64,000 bases of DNA. Origin: Prosthecobacter vanneervenii. GTDB lineage: Bacteria; Verrucomicrobiota; Verrucomicrobiia; Verrucomicrobiales; Verrucomicrobiaceae. The stretch lies in assembly GCF_014203095.1 (NCBI RefSeq), contig NZ_JACHIG010000003.1, positions 248,001 to 312,000 on the forward strand, written 5' to 3'. The notes below the pieces were generated by a model. That model was not told the DNA's origin, searched no databases, and was given only the letters and a program-made list of their open reading frames with translations. A program made the translations under genes and the position numbers. Below are positions 35,213 through 47,809 of the stretch, in pieces (position 1 is the stretch's first letter; every line of letters begins with the position of its first letter).

Positions 35213-35239
35213 TCAGGGGATGGGGTAAAGGGCCCCTGA
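35213..35239 (+). terminator. Stem-loop after the TonB receptor gene
   Basis: TCAGGGG/CCCCTGA inverted repeat four bases after the receptor stop. No U-tract follows, so it may be a transcript-end hairpin without intrinsic termination. Confidence 0.35.
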
Positions 35240-35586
35240 ACGGGGGGACAAAGGGGCTGACCAAGTGTTTCCACTCGGGGGGAAGAGTTCAGAAAAATGG
35301 CGGCCAGGCAGGACTGCCGCACAACCTCCCCCGGAGTGAGGGAATGGGGGCGTCAGGCAAAATGTCAGACGAGCGTCAGAGATGTCATAACTGAGTAAAT
35401 TATTGTAATTGAAATGCAATAATGGTAATATGTTATTCAGACACTGGAGTATTTAGGTCAATTTAATTGAAATTTTCATAGCTGATTCGCTTTACAGAGA
35501 ATTTTTTCAATTATAGTATATCTCAAGCCACTCTTTTGGATTTCCTGAATCGATTGCGGGTGGCGGAATTGCTAACGCTTGCAACC
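35240..35586. other. AT-rich leader region ahead of the PEP-CTERM gene
   Basis: The last 190 bases (about 35390-35580) are far richer in A and T than the GC-rich surroundings, with many runs such as AATTGAAA. No gene is visible. It probably holds the promoter and 5' leader of the PEP-CTERM protein; an origin of transfer is also conceivable. Confidence 0.5.
35491..35519 (+). promoter_or_regulatory. Candidate sigma-70 promoter for the PEP-CTERM gene
   Basis: TTTACA (35491-35496, close to TTGACA) followed 17 bases later by TAGTAT (35514-35519, a weak match to TATAAT), inside the AT-rich region and 67 bases before the ATG. Consensus fit is moderate only. Confidence 0.3.
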
Positions 35587-36414
35587 ATGAAAACCTCATC
35601 TCCTGCTCACAAGCCCCAGCGCCTGCCCTTGCCCGCTGCGGCAGCCGCCGTGCTGCTGGCCATGACCAGCCTCTCTGCGGCGACGCCGATCGAGCTGGGC
35701 CAGCCCTACACCCCGACTGGAGAGAACTACTCCATCACGGCACTGCAGAATCTGACTCCCCTGACTCTGGACGGAGGCACCTCCGTGGGCGCGAACCCGA
35801 ATGTGAATCTGGGCTTTCAGGGGGGCTTTGGAGTCCGCTACACGAACAGCTATGGCTCACTGACGGATTTTGGCATCGGCCTGTATGATGCGAGCTGCGC
35901 GCCGGGGATCCAGACTGCGTCCACAGGGCTGAACATCACGTTTGATCATTTGGTGTACAGCCGAGGGCTGTCTGCCACCGTGGGGGGCTTTGGCCTGAAT
36001 GAGTTTTCCACCGACGCGGCACCAGACAGAGTGGCCCCGACGATCTCCATCTATGGGAACGGCGGCTCGCTGCTGGGGAATTTTTCCACGGCCGACATCA
36101 TTGTCGGCCATGCGGTGCAACTACTGACAAGCCATGACCCGATCGCGCAGACGGACCTGTGGAGGCTGAATCTGGATGCCTTGGTAGGCGGCAACACCTT
36201 TATCTCGGGCTTTACGCTGGGAGCAGACACGCACAACGCCAACGGCTGCCCGATGGTGGTGCCTAGCAATCCGTATTATTTTGTGGCTGTGAACGGCGGC
36301 GACTGCGCCATGGTTCCGGAGCCGGGTTCGGCCTTCCTGATCCTGACGGCGGGGCTGGGCACGCTGATCATCACCCGCCGCCGGAGCTGCCGCGACCTGT
36401 TTTCCGCGAAGTAG
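35587..36414 (+). CDS. PEP-CTERM sorting-domain secreted protein
   Basis: 275 residues from the ATG at 35587, which begins a basic then hydrophobic signal peptide ending at SLSAA. The C-terminus is a textbook PEP-CTERM: VPEPGSAF, a hydrophobic helix LILTAGLGTLIIT, then a basic tail RRRSC. Exosortase would process it at the membrane for surface or extracellular display. The middle is a Gly/Asn-rich beta-type domain with no enzyme motif. No exosortase gene is in the window. A strong terminator follows. Confidence 0.88.
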   Translation: MKTSSPAHKPQRLPLPAAAAAVLLAMTSLSAATPIELGQPYTPTGENYSITALQNLTPLTLDGGTSVGANPNVNLGFQGGFGVRYTNSYGSLTDFGIGLYDASCAPGIQTASTGLNITFDHLVYSRGLSATVGGFGLNEFSTDAAPDRVAPTISIYGNGGSLLGNFSTADIIVGHAVQLLTSHDPIAQTDLWRLNLDALVGGNTFISGFTLGADTHNANGCPMVVPSNPYYFVAVNGGDCAMVPEPGSAFLILTAGLGTLIITRRRSCRDLFSAK

Positions 36415-36435
36415 GAAGGGCCGCGACTGATTTGA

Positions 36436-36470
36436 AGCCGTGGGAGCGTGAATGCTGCCACGGCTTTTTT
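36436..36470 (+). terminator. Rho-independent terminator of the PEP-CTERM gene
   Basis: AGCCGTGG/CCACGGCT stem with a 14-base loop, followed by a run of six T. It sits 21 bases after the stop and separates this gene from the convergent polymerase gene. Confidence 0.85.
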
Positions 36471-36484
36471 GTGCCTGCGAGATC

Positions 36485-37771
36485 CTACTCTTTGAACTCT
36501 TCCCGGTCCGGGATGCGGGTGAAGGCGATTTTGGTGCCGGAGAAGGTGCGGACGGTATCTGGGGTGAAGCCGATGACGACGGAGTCGCGGCCGTGCTTTT
36601 GATTGATCTGATCCAGGACGTGGCTGAGGTTTTCGCGCTGCTCCTTGGCGGCAAGCTCGTCTGCGGAGGCGAAGAGCTCGAGCTGCCGGGGTGAGGAGTC
36701 GGCCACGAGATCGAAGAGGGTGACGGAGACTTTTTTGACGCGCTGCCAGCGAGCCTGGCGCATGACGCGGAGCCAGAGATCTGCCAGCACGCGGGAGAGG
36801 AGGATGCTATCAGCCACGGGCTCGAACTTGGCCTGGGCCTCGCAGCGGGGCCCCTGCTCGACGCGTACGCTGAGGTGCATGTGGCCGGCGCGGTAGTGCA
36901 TGCGGCGGAGGCGGCTGGCGGCCTTGAGCAACAGGCGACGAGCCACCGTGCCTGCAGCAGGCGGGGTGCGCAGCTCTGGAGCGAGGACGTGGCTGTGGCC
37001 GATGGTGCGGCGGATGGGCGGGGCATCCTCCTCCGTGGGGCCGCCGTGGAGGCCGTGCCAGAAGCGGTCTCCCACAACACCGCCCCAGGCGCGATGGAGG
37101 GTCTCACGGTCTGCGGCCCAGAGGTCTGCCACGGTGCGGATGCCGCAGGCGTGGAGGCGTGGCTCCATGCGGCGGCCGATGCCGCAGAGATCGCTCAGCT
37201 CAAGGTCGAGAAGGCGGCCCGGCAGCTCCTCCTGGAGGAGGGCGACGAGGCCGTCGGGCTTTTGGAGGTCGCTGGCGATCTTGGCGAGGAAGCGATTGGG
37301 GGCGAGGCCGATGGAGCAGGTGATGCATTCGCCCATGCGGTCGCGCAGGCCTTGCTTGATGCGTTTTGCGAGGGCGGTGGCGGCTTCGAGAGGGCGGCGG
37401 GGGGCATCGAGCTTGCAGGCCATTTCATCGATGGAGCAGATGACGTGAACGGGAAAGTGGCGCTCCACCTCCTCGATGATCCTGTGATGGAACTCGACGT
37501 ACATGTCGTGCTCTGCCATGACGGTGATGAGGTCCGGGCAGCGGCGGCGGGCCTCGCCGATATTGGTGCCGGTCTTGATGCCGTATTTTTTGGCCTCGTG
37601 GCTGGCGGCGATGGCGCAGGTGGCGTCTGAGTCCACGGGGACGACGGCGACGGGCTTGCCGCGGAGGGCGGGGTTGAGCTGCTGCTCGACGCTGGCGAAG
37701 TAGCTGTTGAGGTCGAGGAACAGCCAGTCAACGCAGGGGGAGTGGTCAGAGCTGGAAACAGGGGCAGGCAT
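36485..37771 (-). CDS. Y-family DNA polymerase (DinB/UmuC type)
   Basis: 428 residues. Catalytic acidic residues are Asp20 (LFLDLNSYFASVE) and Asp115-Glu116 (ICSIDEMACKLD); Phe25 is in the steric-gate position. Further on are CSIGLAPNRFLAKIASD, the two helix-hairpin-helix stretches (LCGIGRRMEPRLHACGIRT) and a little-finger domain. It should do translesion synthesis. LNSYFASVE replaces the MDxFYASVE of Pol IV, so the subgroup is not plain DinB. A LexA-like palindrome 33 bases before the ATG points to SOS control. Confidence 0.92.
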   Translation of the reverse strand: MPAPVSSSDHSPCVDWLFLDLNSYFASVEQQLNPALRGKPVAVVPVDSDATCAIAASHEAKKYGIKTGTNIGEARRRCPDLITVMAEHDMYVEFHHRIIEEVERHFPVHVICSIDEMACKLDAPRRPLEAATALAKRIKQGLRDRMGECITCSIGLAPNRFLAKIASDLQKPDGLVALLQEELPGRLLDLELSDLCGIGRRMEPRLHACGIRTVADLWAADRETLHRAWGGVVGDRFWHGLHGGPTEEDAPPIRRTIGHSHVLAPELRTPPAAGTVARRLLLKAASRLRRMHYRAGHMHLSVRVEQGPRCEAQAKFEPVADSILLSRVLADLWLRVMRQARWQRVKKVSVTLFDLVADSSPRQLELFASADELAAKEQRENLSHVLDQINQKHGRDSVVIGFTPDTVRTFSGTKIAFTRIPDREEFKE

Positions 37772-37804
37772 GGGCAGGCCTGTAGTTTCGCCTGAGATTT
37801 TAAT

Positions 37805-37818
37805 TGTTCAATTGAACA
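37805..37818. promoter_or_regulatory. LexA-like SOS box TGTTC-N4-GAACA
   Basis: TGTTCAATTGAACA is a 14-base perfect palindrome, 33 bases upstream of the Y-family polymerase start and 98 bases upstream of the divergent DUF2726 gene. It is identical in form to the TGTTC-N4-GAACA LexA motif I recall being reported for Verrucomicrobia. Damage-inducible polymerase genes are standard LexA targets. Confidence 0.75.
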
Positions 37819-37916
37819 TATAAAGAAGGACTCAGAATGCAGAAAACACACTTTCTTACATCGTTCTTACTAATCATGGATTGATCCAGTCATAATTTCC
37901 ATAGATAACCGTAAAT

Positions 37917-38477
37917 ATGCAGTCCGCGCCTGCAATAGCCCCACTTTCCCCCTCTGAAGCCACTGTAGCCCCCTACCCTCTTCTCTCCGCCGCCGAAGCC
38001 CTTTTTTGCTCCTGCCTAGAAAACATCACCGCCCAGCGCTGCCACATTCAGTGCAAGCCACGTCTTTATGAGGTGCTTCACCACGAGACGGTGGCTGGAT
38101 TTGTGAAGATCTGCCAGCGGCATATCGACTTCATGGTTTATCGCAAGGGGGACTGGCTGCCGATGGTGGCGATAGAATTTGAGGACGACAGCCCCGGCAA
38201 GAAGGAACGTAAGGCGCGTGACCGGCATCTGGTGCACGACCTTTTTTCCACGCTCGGAATCCCGATTTTGCAGGTGCATGCGGATGAGATCACGCAGATC
38301 GACACGCTGGTGCACAAGCTGAGCCACGCGTGGCAGGAACGGAATGCGAATCTGGAGATCCTGCCGCCGCCGGAGGGAGAATGCCCGCCAACGCCGCCGA
38401 CCACGAGTCTGCTGGCGGGGATTGGCGGACCGCCCAGGCAGAGCCCGAATGCGGCGGCGTATGCGGCGATTTCTTGA
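37917..38477 (+). CDS. DUF2726 protein, possible nuclease-like fold
   Basis: 186 residues. The middle (about 25-140) fits DUF2726: HIQCKPRLYEVLHHETVAG, KICQRHIDFMVYRKGDWLPMVAIEFEDDS, ARDRHLVHDLFSTLGIPILQVHADE, with a D...E..D pattern and a KKERKARD basic stretch like restriction-endonuclease-fold or Topo-primosome proteins. The tail is Pro/Ala-rich and probably disordered. It is divergent from the Y-family polymerase and shares the LexA-like box region, so damage-linked expression is possible. Function unknown. Confidence 0.75.
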   Translation: MQSAPAIAPLSPSEATVAPYPLLSAAEALFCSCLENITAQRCHIQCKPRLYEVLHHETVAGFVKICQRHIDFMVYRKGDWLPMVAIEFEDDSPGKKERKARDRHLVHDLFSTLGIPILQVHADEITQIDTLVHKLSHAWQERNANLEILPPPEGECPPTPPTTSLLAGIGGPPRQSPNAAAYAAIS

Positions 38478-38653
38478 GGGGGGCAGCAGCCCGACAGAGA
38501 AGCATCTCAGCTGAGGGAGTTCTATGATTTGGTGCGCGTGAGGTCTTCAGAATGAGGGACGCGTGTGCTCAAATGTGAAATTGAAGTTCACGGCGAGTTC
38601 ATCGTCTGAGGCTTGATCTTTGGTCGAAAACAACGACCCGATACGACGCGCCC

Positions 38654-40831
38654 ATGAAAAAAAAGACCTCTGAAGAACGCAAGCCGACGAAATCCTCGCT
38701 GTCGCGCTGGCAGTCGTTGAAGCGGTTTTGCATCATTTTTGCCCTGGGGGGGTCCCTGGTGTGCACGCTGGGGGCGGCGGTGCTTGTGGCGTATTACAGC
38801 GAGCGGGCGAAGGCGTATGACCTGACGAAGCTGGGAGACATGCCGGAGCGCACGATCGTGATGGATGTGAAGGGCGTGGTGCTGGGGAGAATGCACGGGG
38901 AGAACCGGATCATCGTGCCGCTGAGCGAGGTTTCGCCGTGGTTTGTGAAGGCGCTGCTGGCGCGGGAGGATGCGCGCTTTTACAAGCATGGCGGGGTGGA
39001 CTATCTGGGGGTTCTGCGCGCAACGCTGCGGAATTTGAAGGAGCTGCGCGTGGTGCAGGGGGCGAGCACGCTGACGATGCAGCTGGCGCGCAACAGCTTC
39101 CCGGATCTGGATGACCGCAGCCTGAACCGCAAGCTGGTGGAGATCATGCTGGCGCGGCGGATCGAGAAGGCGTGCACGAAGGATCAGATCATCGAGCACT
39201 ACGTGAACCGCATCTTTTACGGGCCGGGCATCTACGGGGTGCAGCGGGCGAGCCAGGTGTACTTTGGCAAGCATGCAAGCCAGCTGAACCTGAGCGAGGC
39301 GGCGATGATCGCGGGGATCATCCGCAGTCCGGCACGGTTTTCGCCTTTCCGAAACTATGAGGGAGCGCTGAAGGAGCGGGACACGGTTTTGAAGCGGATG
39401 CTGGAGCTGAAGATGATCACGCCGGAGGAGGAGATCGCGGCGAAGTATGCGGACATCGCGCTGCATGCGCAGCCTTTGTTTCAGAGCCAGGGCGGCTATG
39501 CGCTGGATGCGGTGCGGCGGGACCTGGACCTGATCCTGGAGCAGCAGGAGATCGAGGATGGCGGGCTGCAGGTGTACACGACGATCAACAAGGAGCTGCA
39601 GGACGCGGCTGATGACGCGGTGGAGAAACGACTGGCAGCGGTGGAGAAGCAGGGAGGCTATGCGCACCCGAAGAAGGCGGATTTTGACAAGACGTGGGAC
39701 GGCACCCAGGAGGTGGCCTCGACGCCGTACCTGCAGGCGGCGCTGATGGTGCAGGACAACACCACGGGCGGGATCCTGGCGCTGGTGGGCGGGCGAGACT
39801 ACCGGCACAGCAAGTACAACCGCGCCACGATGGGGGAGAGGCAGATCGGATCAACGGTAAAGCCGTTTGTCTATGCGGCGGCGATCGCTTCCGGCTTCAT
39901 GCCGGGGACGCTGATCAATGATGCGCCGATCCAGCCGGGGGAGATCGACGGGGCATCGCCAGGATGGAATCCGCAGAACTCGGATGGCAAGTTTCTCGGG
40001 CCGACGACACTGACGGATGGGATCGTGAAGAGCCGCAACACGATGACGCTGCGACTGGGGAACTATGCGGGAGTGGACCGGGTGATCGACCTGCTGACTA
40101 ACGCGGGCTTTGCGAAGCCTTCGGAAAGGACGCCGCAGATTTTCATCGGCAACATTGGCGGGAATCCGCGTCAGCTGACGAGCGCGATCAGCGTGTTTCC
40201 GAATCAGGGGCTGCGGCGGCGGCCGTTTCTGATCGACCGCATTATCGATAAAACGGGGAACATTATTTATCAGACGCCGGTGCTGGAGTCTGAGGTGATG
40301 ACGCCGAGCGTGGCGTTTCTGATGCGCAACATTCTGGCGCAGGTGCTGGACCGAGGGACGGCGTCGTCTCTGCGCAATGAGTATGGATTTAAAGAACCGG
40401 GCGGTGGCAAGACGGGGACCACGAATGATTACAAGGACGCGTGGTTTGCAGGCTATACGGACCGCGTGAGCTGCGGGATCTGGGTGGGGCTGGACAAGCC
40501 GCAGACGATTGTGGAGGGCGGCTATGGCGGCACGCTGGCGCTGCCGATCTGGGCGGATGTGATGAAGAAGGCGGTGGCGCTGGGGTACAAGACGGAGGTG
40601 CCGAAGGTGTCTCTGCCGCTGTCACGGGTGTCTTTGTGCCGCGTGAGCAGCCAACTGGCGACGGATGGCTGCGCGCAGGCTGGAACGGCGTATGAGGACG
40701 CGCTGCCGTATGACCTGGTGCCGCAGAATTTTTGTGCGGAGCATCAGGGATACCATGCGCCGCAGCGAAGGGGGCCGCCGCCTGGACAGGGGCGCGGGTT
40801 GTTTGACAGGATTCGGAGCTGGTTTCAGTGA
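38654..40831 (+). CDS. Class A penicillin-binding protein (PBP1)
   Basis: 725 residues. An N-terminal membrane helix (about 18-42), a family 51 glycosyltransferase domain with REDARFYKHGGVD (catalytic Glu), QGASTLTMQLARN and YVNRIFYGPGIYGVQ, then a transpeptidase domain with nucleophile Ser400 in STVK, SRN and KTGTTN. It polymerises and cross-links peptidoglycan in the periplasm. The C-terminal tail after about residue 645 is short and basic. Stands alone; a repeat-rich gap of 224 bases separates it from the convergent metH. Confidence 0.95.
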   Translation: MKKKTSEERKPTKSSLSRWQSLKRFCIIFALGGSLVCTLGAAVLVAYYSERAKAYDLTKLGDMPERTIVMDVKGVVLGRMHGENRIIVPLSEVSPWFVKALLAREDARFYKHGGVDYLGVLRATLRNLKELRVVQGASTLTMQLARNSFPDLDDRSLNRKLVEIMLARRIEKACTKDQIIEHYVNRIFYGPGIYGVQRASQVYFGKHASQLNLSEAAMIAGIIRSPARFSPFRNYEGALKERDTVLKRMLELKMITPEEEIAAKYADIALHAQPLFQSQGGYALDAVRRDLDLILEQQEIEDGGLQVYTTINKELQDAADDAVEKRLAAVEKQGGYAHPKKADFDKTWDGTQEVASTPYLQAALMVQDNTTGGILALVGGRDYRHSKYNRATMGERQIGSTVKPFVYAAAIASGFMPGTLINDAPIQPGEIDGASPGWNPQNSDGKFLGPTTLTDGIVKSRNTMTLRLGNYAGVDRVIDLLTNAGFAKPSERTPQIFIGNIGGNPRQLTSAISVFPNQGLRRRPFLIDRIIDKTGNIIYQTPVLESEVMTPSVAFLMRNILAQVLDRGTASSLRNEYGFKEPGGGKTGTTNDYKDAWFAGYTDRVSCGIWVGLDKPQTIVEGGYGGTLALPIWADVMKKAVALGYKTEVPKVSLPLSRVSLCRVSSQLATDGCAQAGTAYEDALPYDLVPQNFCAEHQGYHAPQRRGPPPGQGRGLFDRIRSWFQ

Positions 40832-40851
40832 GGGGGAGGATACGCGGGAGT

Positions 40852-40902
40852 GCTGGGCGATGCGGGGGCGTGAGGGATCGGGACGATCCCTCTCCTCCAG
40901 AG
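40852..40902. repeat. Dispersed repeat A, copy 1
   Basis: A 51-base segment that recurs at 55806-55856 with four mismatches. It contains the palindrome GGGATCG/CGATCCC with a 3-base loop. Both copies lie between convergent genes, here PBP1 and metH. Confidence 0.8.
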
Positions 40903-40935
40903 GGCAGTGCGCGGAGGAGCTGGGAGAAAGGGGGT

Positions 40936-40988
40936 GATGGGTGGCCCGAGCCGCACAGGGGGACTGTGCGGACCACTATGCTGGCGCT
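40936..40988. repeat. Dispersed repeat B, copy 1
   Basis: About 53 bases nearly identical to 48506-48557. The core is an inverted repeat CCGCACAG/CTGTGCGG followed by ACCACTATGCTGGCGC. It sits in the same convergent gap as repeat A copy 1, so the gap holds two repeat families. Confidence 0.75.
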
Positions 40989-41055
40989 CGCGCGAGCGTC
41001 CTGGGAGGATGCATGCGCTGATCGACGGGCAGGAGTGCCCATCGTACTCAGATGC

Positions 41056-44862
<3,807 letters not shown>

Positions 44863-44944
44863 GGTAGAAACTAGCGCCAGAGATGGACGGGTCAACCATC
44901 ATATGAACGCATCATGATTTGAGCATGTGACTTTATTTCTAACT

Positions 44945-44966
44945 TATAAGACGGTTATCCGTTATA
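44945..44966. promoter_or_regulatory. Imperfect inverted repeat between metH and the XRE-cupin gene
   Basis: TATAA...CGG and CCG...TTATA arms around a TTAT centre, with a two-base insertion in one arm. It lies 10 bases before the XRE-cupin ATG inside the divergent gap and could be an operator for that regulator. Confidence 0.25.
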
Positions 44967-44975
44967 CCGGCACGC

Positions 44976-45578
44976 ATGCCCGCCAAACCTAAAGCCCCCT
45001 CCCCCATCGAATCCAGCCCTGAGGCCATCAATGAGAATCTGGGGAAGCGCGTGAAGAAACTGCGGGGGGACCGTGGGTGGTCGCTGGAGGAGCTGGCGAC
45101 GGCGAGCGGGGTGAGCCGATCCATGCTGAGCGAGATCGAGCGGGAGAAGGCGAACCCGACGCTGACGGTGACCTTTCGGATCGCGCGGGCGTTTGGGCTG
45201 ACACTGCAGGAACTGATCGAGAGCGCGGAGGCCAGTGCGTCGAAGATCCAGGTGATCCGGGCGAATGACCGGGCGCAGGTGTACCGCAGCGACAAGCAGT
45301 GCGAGATCCGCACGCTCTCGCCGATCAACCTGGAGAAGGATGTGGAGTTTTATGAGCTGACGCTAAGGCCAGGTGGGACGCTGCGCAGCCAGCCACACTT
45401 TGAGGGCACGCGTGAGTTTCTGACTGTGGAGGAGGGCAGTGTGCGGATCGAGTCTGACGTGAACAGCGAGGAGCTGGCGAAGGGGGACTCCGGGACCTAC
45501 CGCGCGGATGTGCCGCATGCGATCGTGAACACCGGCAAGGGAGATGCGCTGGTGTTTCTGGTGGTGATTTACCGGTAA
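44976..45578 (+). CDS. XRE-family regulator with C-terminal cupin domain
   Basis: 200 residues. The helix-turn-helix is at about 25-80 (RGDRGWSLEELATASGVS, SMLSEIEREKANPTL), followed by a cupin beta-barrel (about 115-198: LRPGGTLRSQPHFEGTREFLTVEEG, DVPHAIVNTG). Such proteins sense a small molecule through the cupin and repress or activate nearby genes. It is divergent from metH and 38 bases before the M60 peptidase gene, so either may be a target. Confidence 0.9.
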   Translation: MPAKPKAPSPIESSPEAINENLGKRVKKLRGDRGWSLEELATASGVSRSMLSEIEREKANPTLTVTFRIARAFGLTLQELIESAEASASKIQVIRANDRAQVYRSDKQCEIRTLSPINLEKDVEFYELTLRPGGTLRSQPHFEGTREFLTVEEGSVRIESDVNSEELAKGDSGTYRADVPHAIVNTGKGDALVFLVVIYR

Positions 45579-45616
45579 CCGCTTTCTCAACCCATTTACT
45601 TTTTTCCAATCCAACC

Positions 45617-47806
45617 ATGAAATCAGCCACTCTTCTTGTCCTCCTGGCATTTGCCGGGGTTCTCCATGCTCAGATGCCTCCGGCGCTCGTGAATGCCGAG
45701 CGCGGTAAAATCCTGGAGGGAGTCAAATCGGTGCCAAAGGCGGGAGCGCCGGGGCCGATTGGAATCTGGGGGAACATGGCGTTTCCGATTTTGGCGGCTC
45801 CGGACAAGGAGGGAGTGGAGATCGCTGTGGCGGCGGCGGCAGGGTATGGCAAGGGGCGCATCATTCTCTTTGGCCACAACAGCTACCTCGCAGGCAATGA
45901 GGGCGGGGATCATGCGAAGCTGGTGGAGAACTGCGTGAAGTGGGCGGGCAACAAGGAGAAGCCACGCGTGGGCGTCAAAGGAGTGAACAAGCTGAACGGC
46001 ATCAAGGCGGAGACGTTCAACACCGTGGATAAAAAAAGCCTCAACGACTACGATGTGGTGATCGTGAACATGCAGAGCGTGATCAGCGATGAAGAGGGCG
46101 CGGCGGTGGCGGAGTATGTGAAGGGAGGAGGTGGGTTCATCGGCGGGATGACGGGGTGGGCCTTTGGGCAGACGAGCGGCGGGAAAGACCTGGCGGTGTC
46201 CCATGGACTGAATCAGGCGCTGATGCCTGCGGGGATCGCGATCACGGACATGAGCGCCTTTGACCAGCTGCGGGGCTTTGAAGCGCGCACGGAACTGCCG
46301 GCGATGATGAATGCGTCTGAAGCGATCGCGGCGATCAAGAAGCAGCGCGATGGCGGACCGGCACTGACGGCGGAACAGATGAAGCAGGGCACGAATGCGA
46401 TCCAGATCGCCATGGCAGCGCAACCGCCAGACCGCAGCAATCTCAAGACGGCTGTGCTGGCGGCGCTGGGCAACGCGGGTGCTGATGCTGCGATACCCAC
46501 AGCACAGGCTCCGCTGACTGCCGAGAAGCATGCTGCGCAGAGGCTGCGGCTGGGAATGGAGACGCGGGTGCTGAGGCTGGCCTCGGGTGAAGGCGTGGCG
46601 GCGCATCCTGCGCATGTGGCCTTTCCAGGCAAGGTGCCTGCGGATTCACCGCGTGTGTCCAGCGAGGTGAAGGTGACACCAAGCATCCCGGGCTGGACCA
46701 GCACCGGACTGTATGCGGCGGCGGGAGAGACGATCACGGTGACGCTGCCGGAGAAGCTGGCGGACAAAGGATATGCGGTGAGGATCGGCTGCCACAGCGA
46801 CACGCTTTACCATCTGGACAAGTGGGAGCGTGCGCCGGACATCACGCGCAGCGTGCCGCTGGCCACGGCGACGACGAAGACGGCGAGCGCGTTTGGCGGG
46901 CTGATCTACATCGAGGTGCCGGGACGGGCGAAGGATGACGAGCCTTTCACGGCAGCGATCCAAAACGCGGTGCCCGCGCCGCTGTTTGTGCTGGGTCAGG
47001 ATGACGATGCGAAGTGGAACGAGATCAAGAAGCGCCCTGCCCCGTGGGCGGAACTGGCGTGTGACAAGCTGATCCTGAGCTGCCCCACGGAGGTGGCGCG
47101 TGCGATCAACAACCCGACGCAGCTGATGGAGTTCTGGAAGAAGGTGGTGGAGGCGCAGGATGACATCACGAACCAGACTGCCGAACGCAAGCGGCCTGAG
47201 AGAATCGTGGCGGATGTGCAGATCAGCGCGGGCTACATGCACAGCGGGTACCCGATCATGATCCCGACGAGCGCCGCACCGGAGATGACGACCTTTGGCA
47301 AGCTGAAGTTTCCGGGCTGGGGCTTTTACCATGAGATCGGCCACAATCATCAGCGTGGGGATTTCACCTTTGATGGCACGGGCGAAGTGACGAACAACGT
47401 CATCGGGATGTACTGCTATGAGGCGGTTTTGAAAAAGGACTGGCTGATCGGGCATGGGGCCATCTCCGAAGAGGCGCGCAAGGAGCATATCCAGAAGATC
47501 AAGAAGGCCTCGAACAAATGGCAGGTGTGGAAGAGCGATCCCTTCACGGCGCTGACGACCTACATTCAGCTGGTGCAGGAGTTTGGGTGGGAGAGCTGGC
47601 GCAAGTATTTGTACAGCTTTGACGATCCGAAGTTTGGCCCTGCGCCGAAGGGGGACGATGAAAGGCGTGACCAGTTTCTGGTGCGCTACTCGAAGATCGC
47701 GAACAAGAACCTGGGGCCGTTTTTTGAGGCATGGGGGATTCCGGTGAGTTCAGCGGCGAAGGCGGAGGTGGCGAAGATGGAGGTGTGGATGCCGAAGGGA
47801 CTGTGA
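45617..47806 (+). CDS. Secreted M60-like (enhancin family) zinc metallopeptidase
   Basis: 729 residues with a signal peptide (cleaved after about residue 18, VLHAQ). The N-terminal 200 residues look like a glutamine-amidotransferase or ThuA-type fold (GKGRIILFGHNSYLAG, YVKGGGGFIGG). The catalytic site is HEIGH (His572, Glu573, His576) in GWGFYHEIGHNHQ with a downstream Glu590 in GTGEV, as in gluzincins of the M60 family that cut glycosylated, mucin-like proteins. It fits a role in attacking sialylated glycoproteins alongside the later sialic-acid genes. Confidence 0.88.
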   Translation: MKSATLLVLLAFAGVLHAQMPPALVNAERGKILEGVKSVPKAGAPGPIGIWGNMAFPILAAPDKEGVEIAVAAAAGYGKGRIILFGHNSYLAGNEGGDHAKLVENCVKWAGNKEKPRVGVKGVNKLNGIKAETFNTVDKKSLNDYDVVIVNMQSVISDEEGAAVAEYVKGGGGFIGGMTGWAFGQTSGGKDLAVSHGLNQALMPAGIAITDMSAFDQLRGFEARTELPAMMNASEAIAAIKKQRDGGPALTAEQMKQGTNAIQIAMAAQPPDRSNLKTAVLAALGNAGADAAIPTAQAPLTAEKHAAQRLRLGMETRVLRLASGEGVAAHPAHVAFPGKVPADSPRVSSEVKVTPSIPGWTSTGLYAAAGETITVTLPEKLADKGYAVRIGCHSDTLYHLDKWERAPDITRSVPLATATTKTASAFGGLIYIEVPGRAKDDEPFTAAIQNAVPAPLFVLGQDDDAKWNEIKKRPAPWAELACDKLILSCPTEVARAINNPTQLMEFWKKVVEAQDDITNQTAERKRPERIVADVQISAGYMHSGYPIMIPTSAAPEMTTFGKLKFPGWGFYHEIGHNHQRGDFTFDGTGEVTNNVIGMYCYEAVLKKDWLIGHGAISEEARKEHIQKIKKASNKWQVWKSDPFTALTTYIQLVQEFGWESWRKYLYSFDDPKFGPAPKGDDERRDQFLVRYSKIANKNLGPFFEAWGIPVSSAAKAEVAKMEVWMPKGL

Positions 47807-47809
47807 GGT

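Noticed and set aside
44863..44975. A cobalamin or SAM riboswitch ahead of metH.
   Set aside because: The divergent gap is only 113 bases and AT-rich, with no B12-box-like or SAM-box-like sequence.
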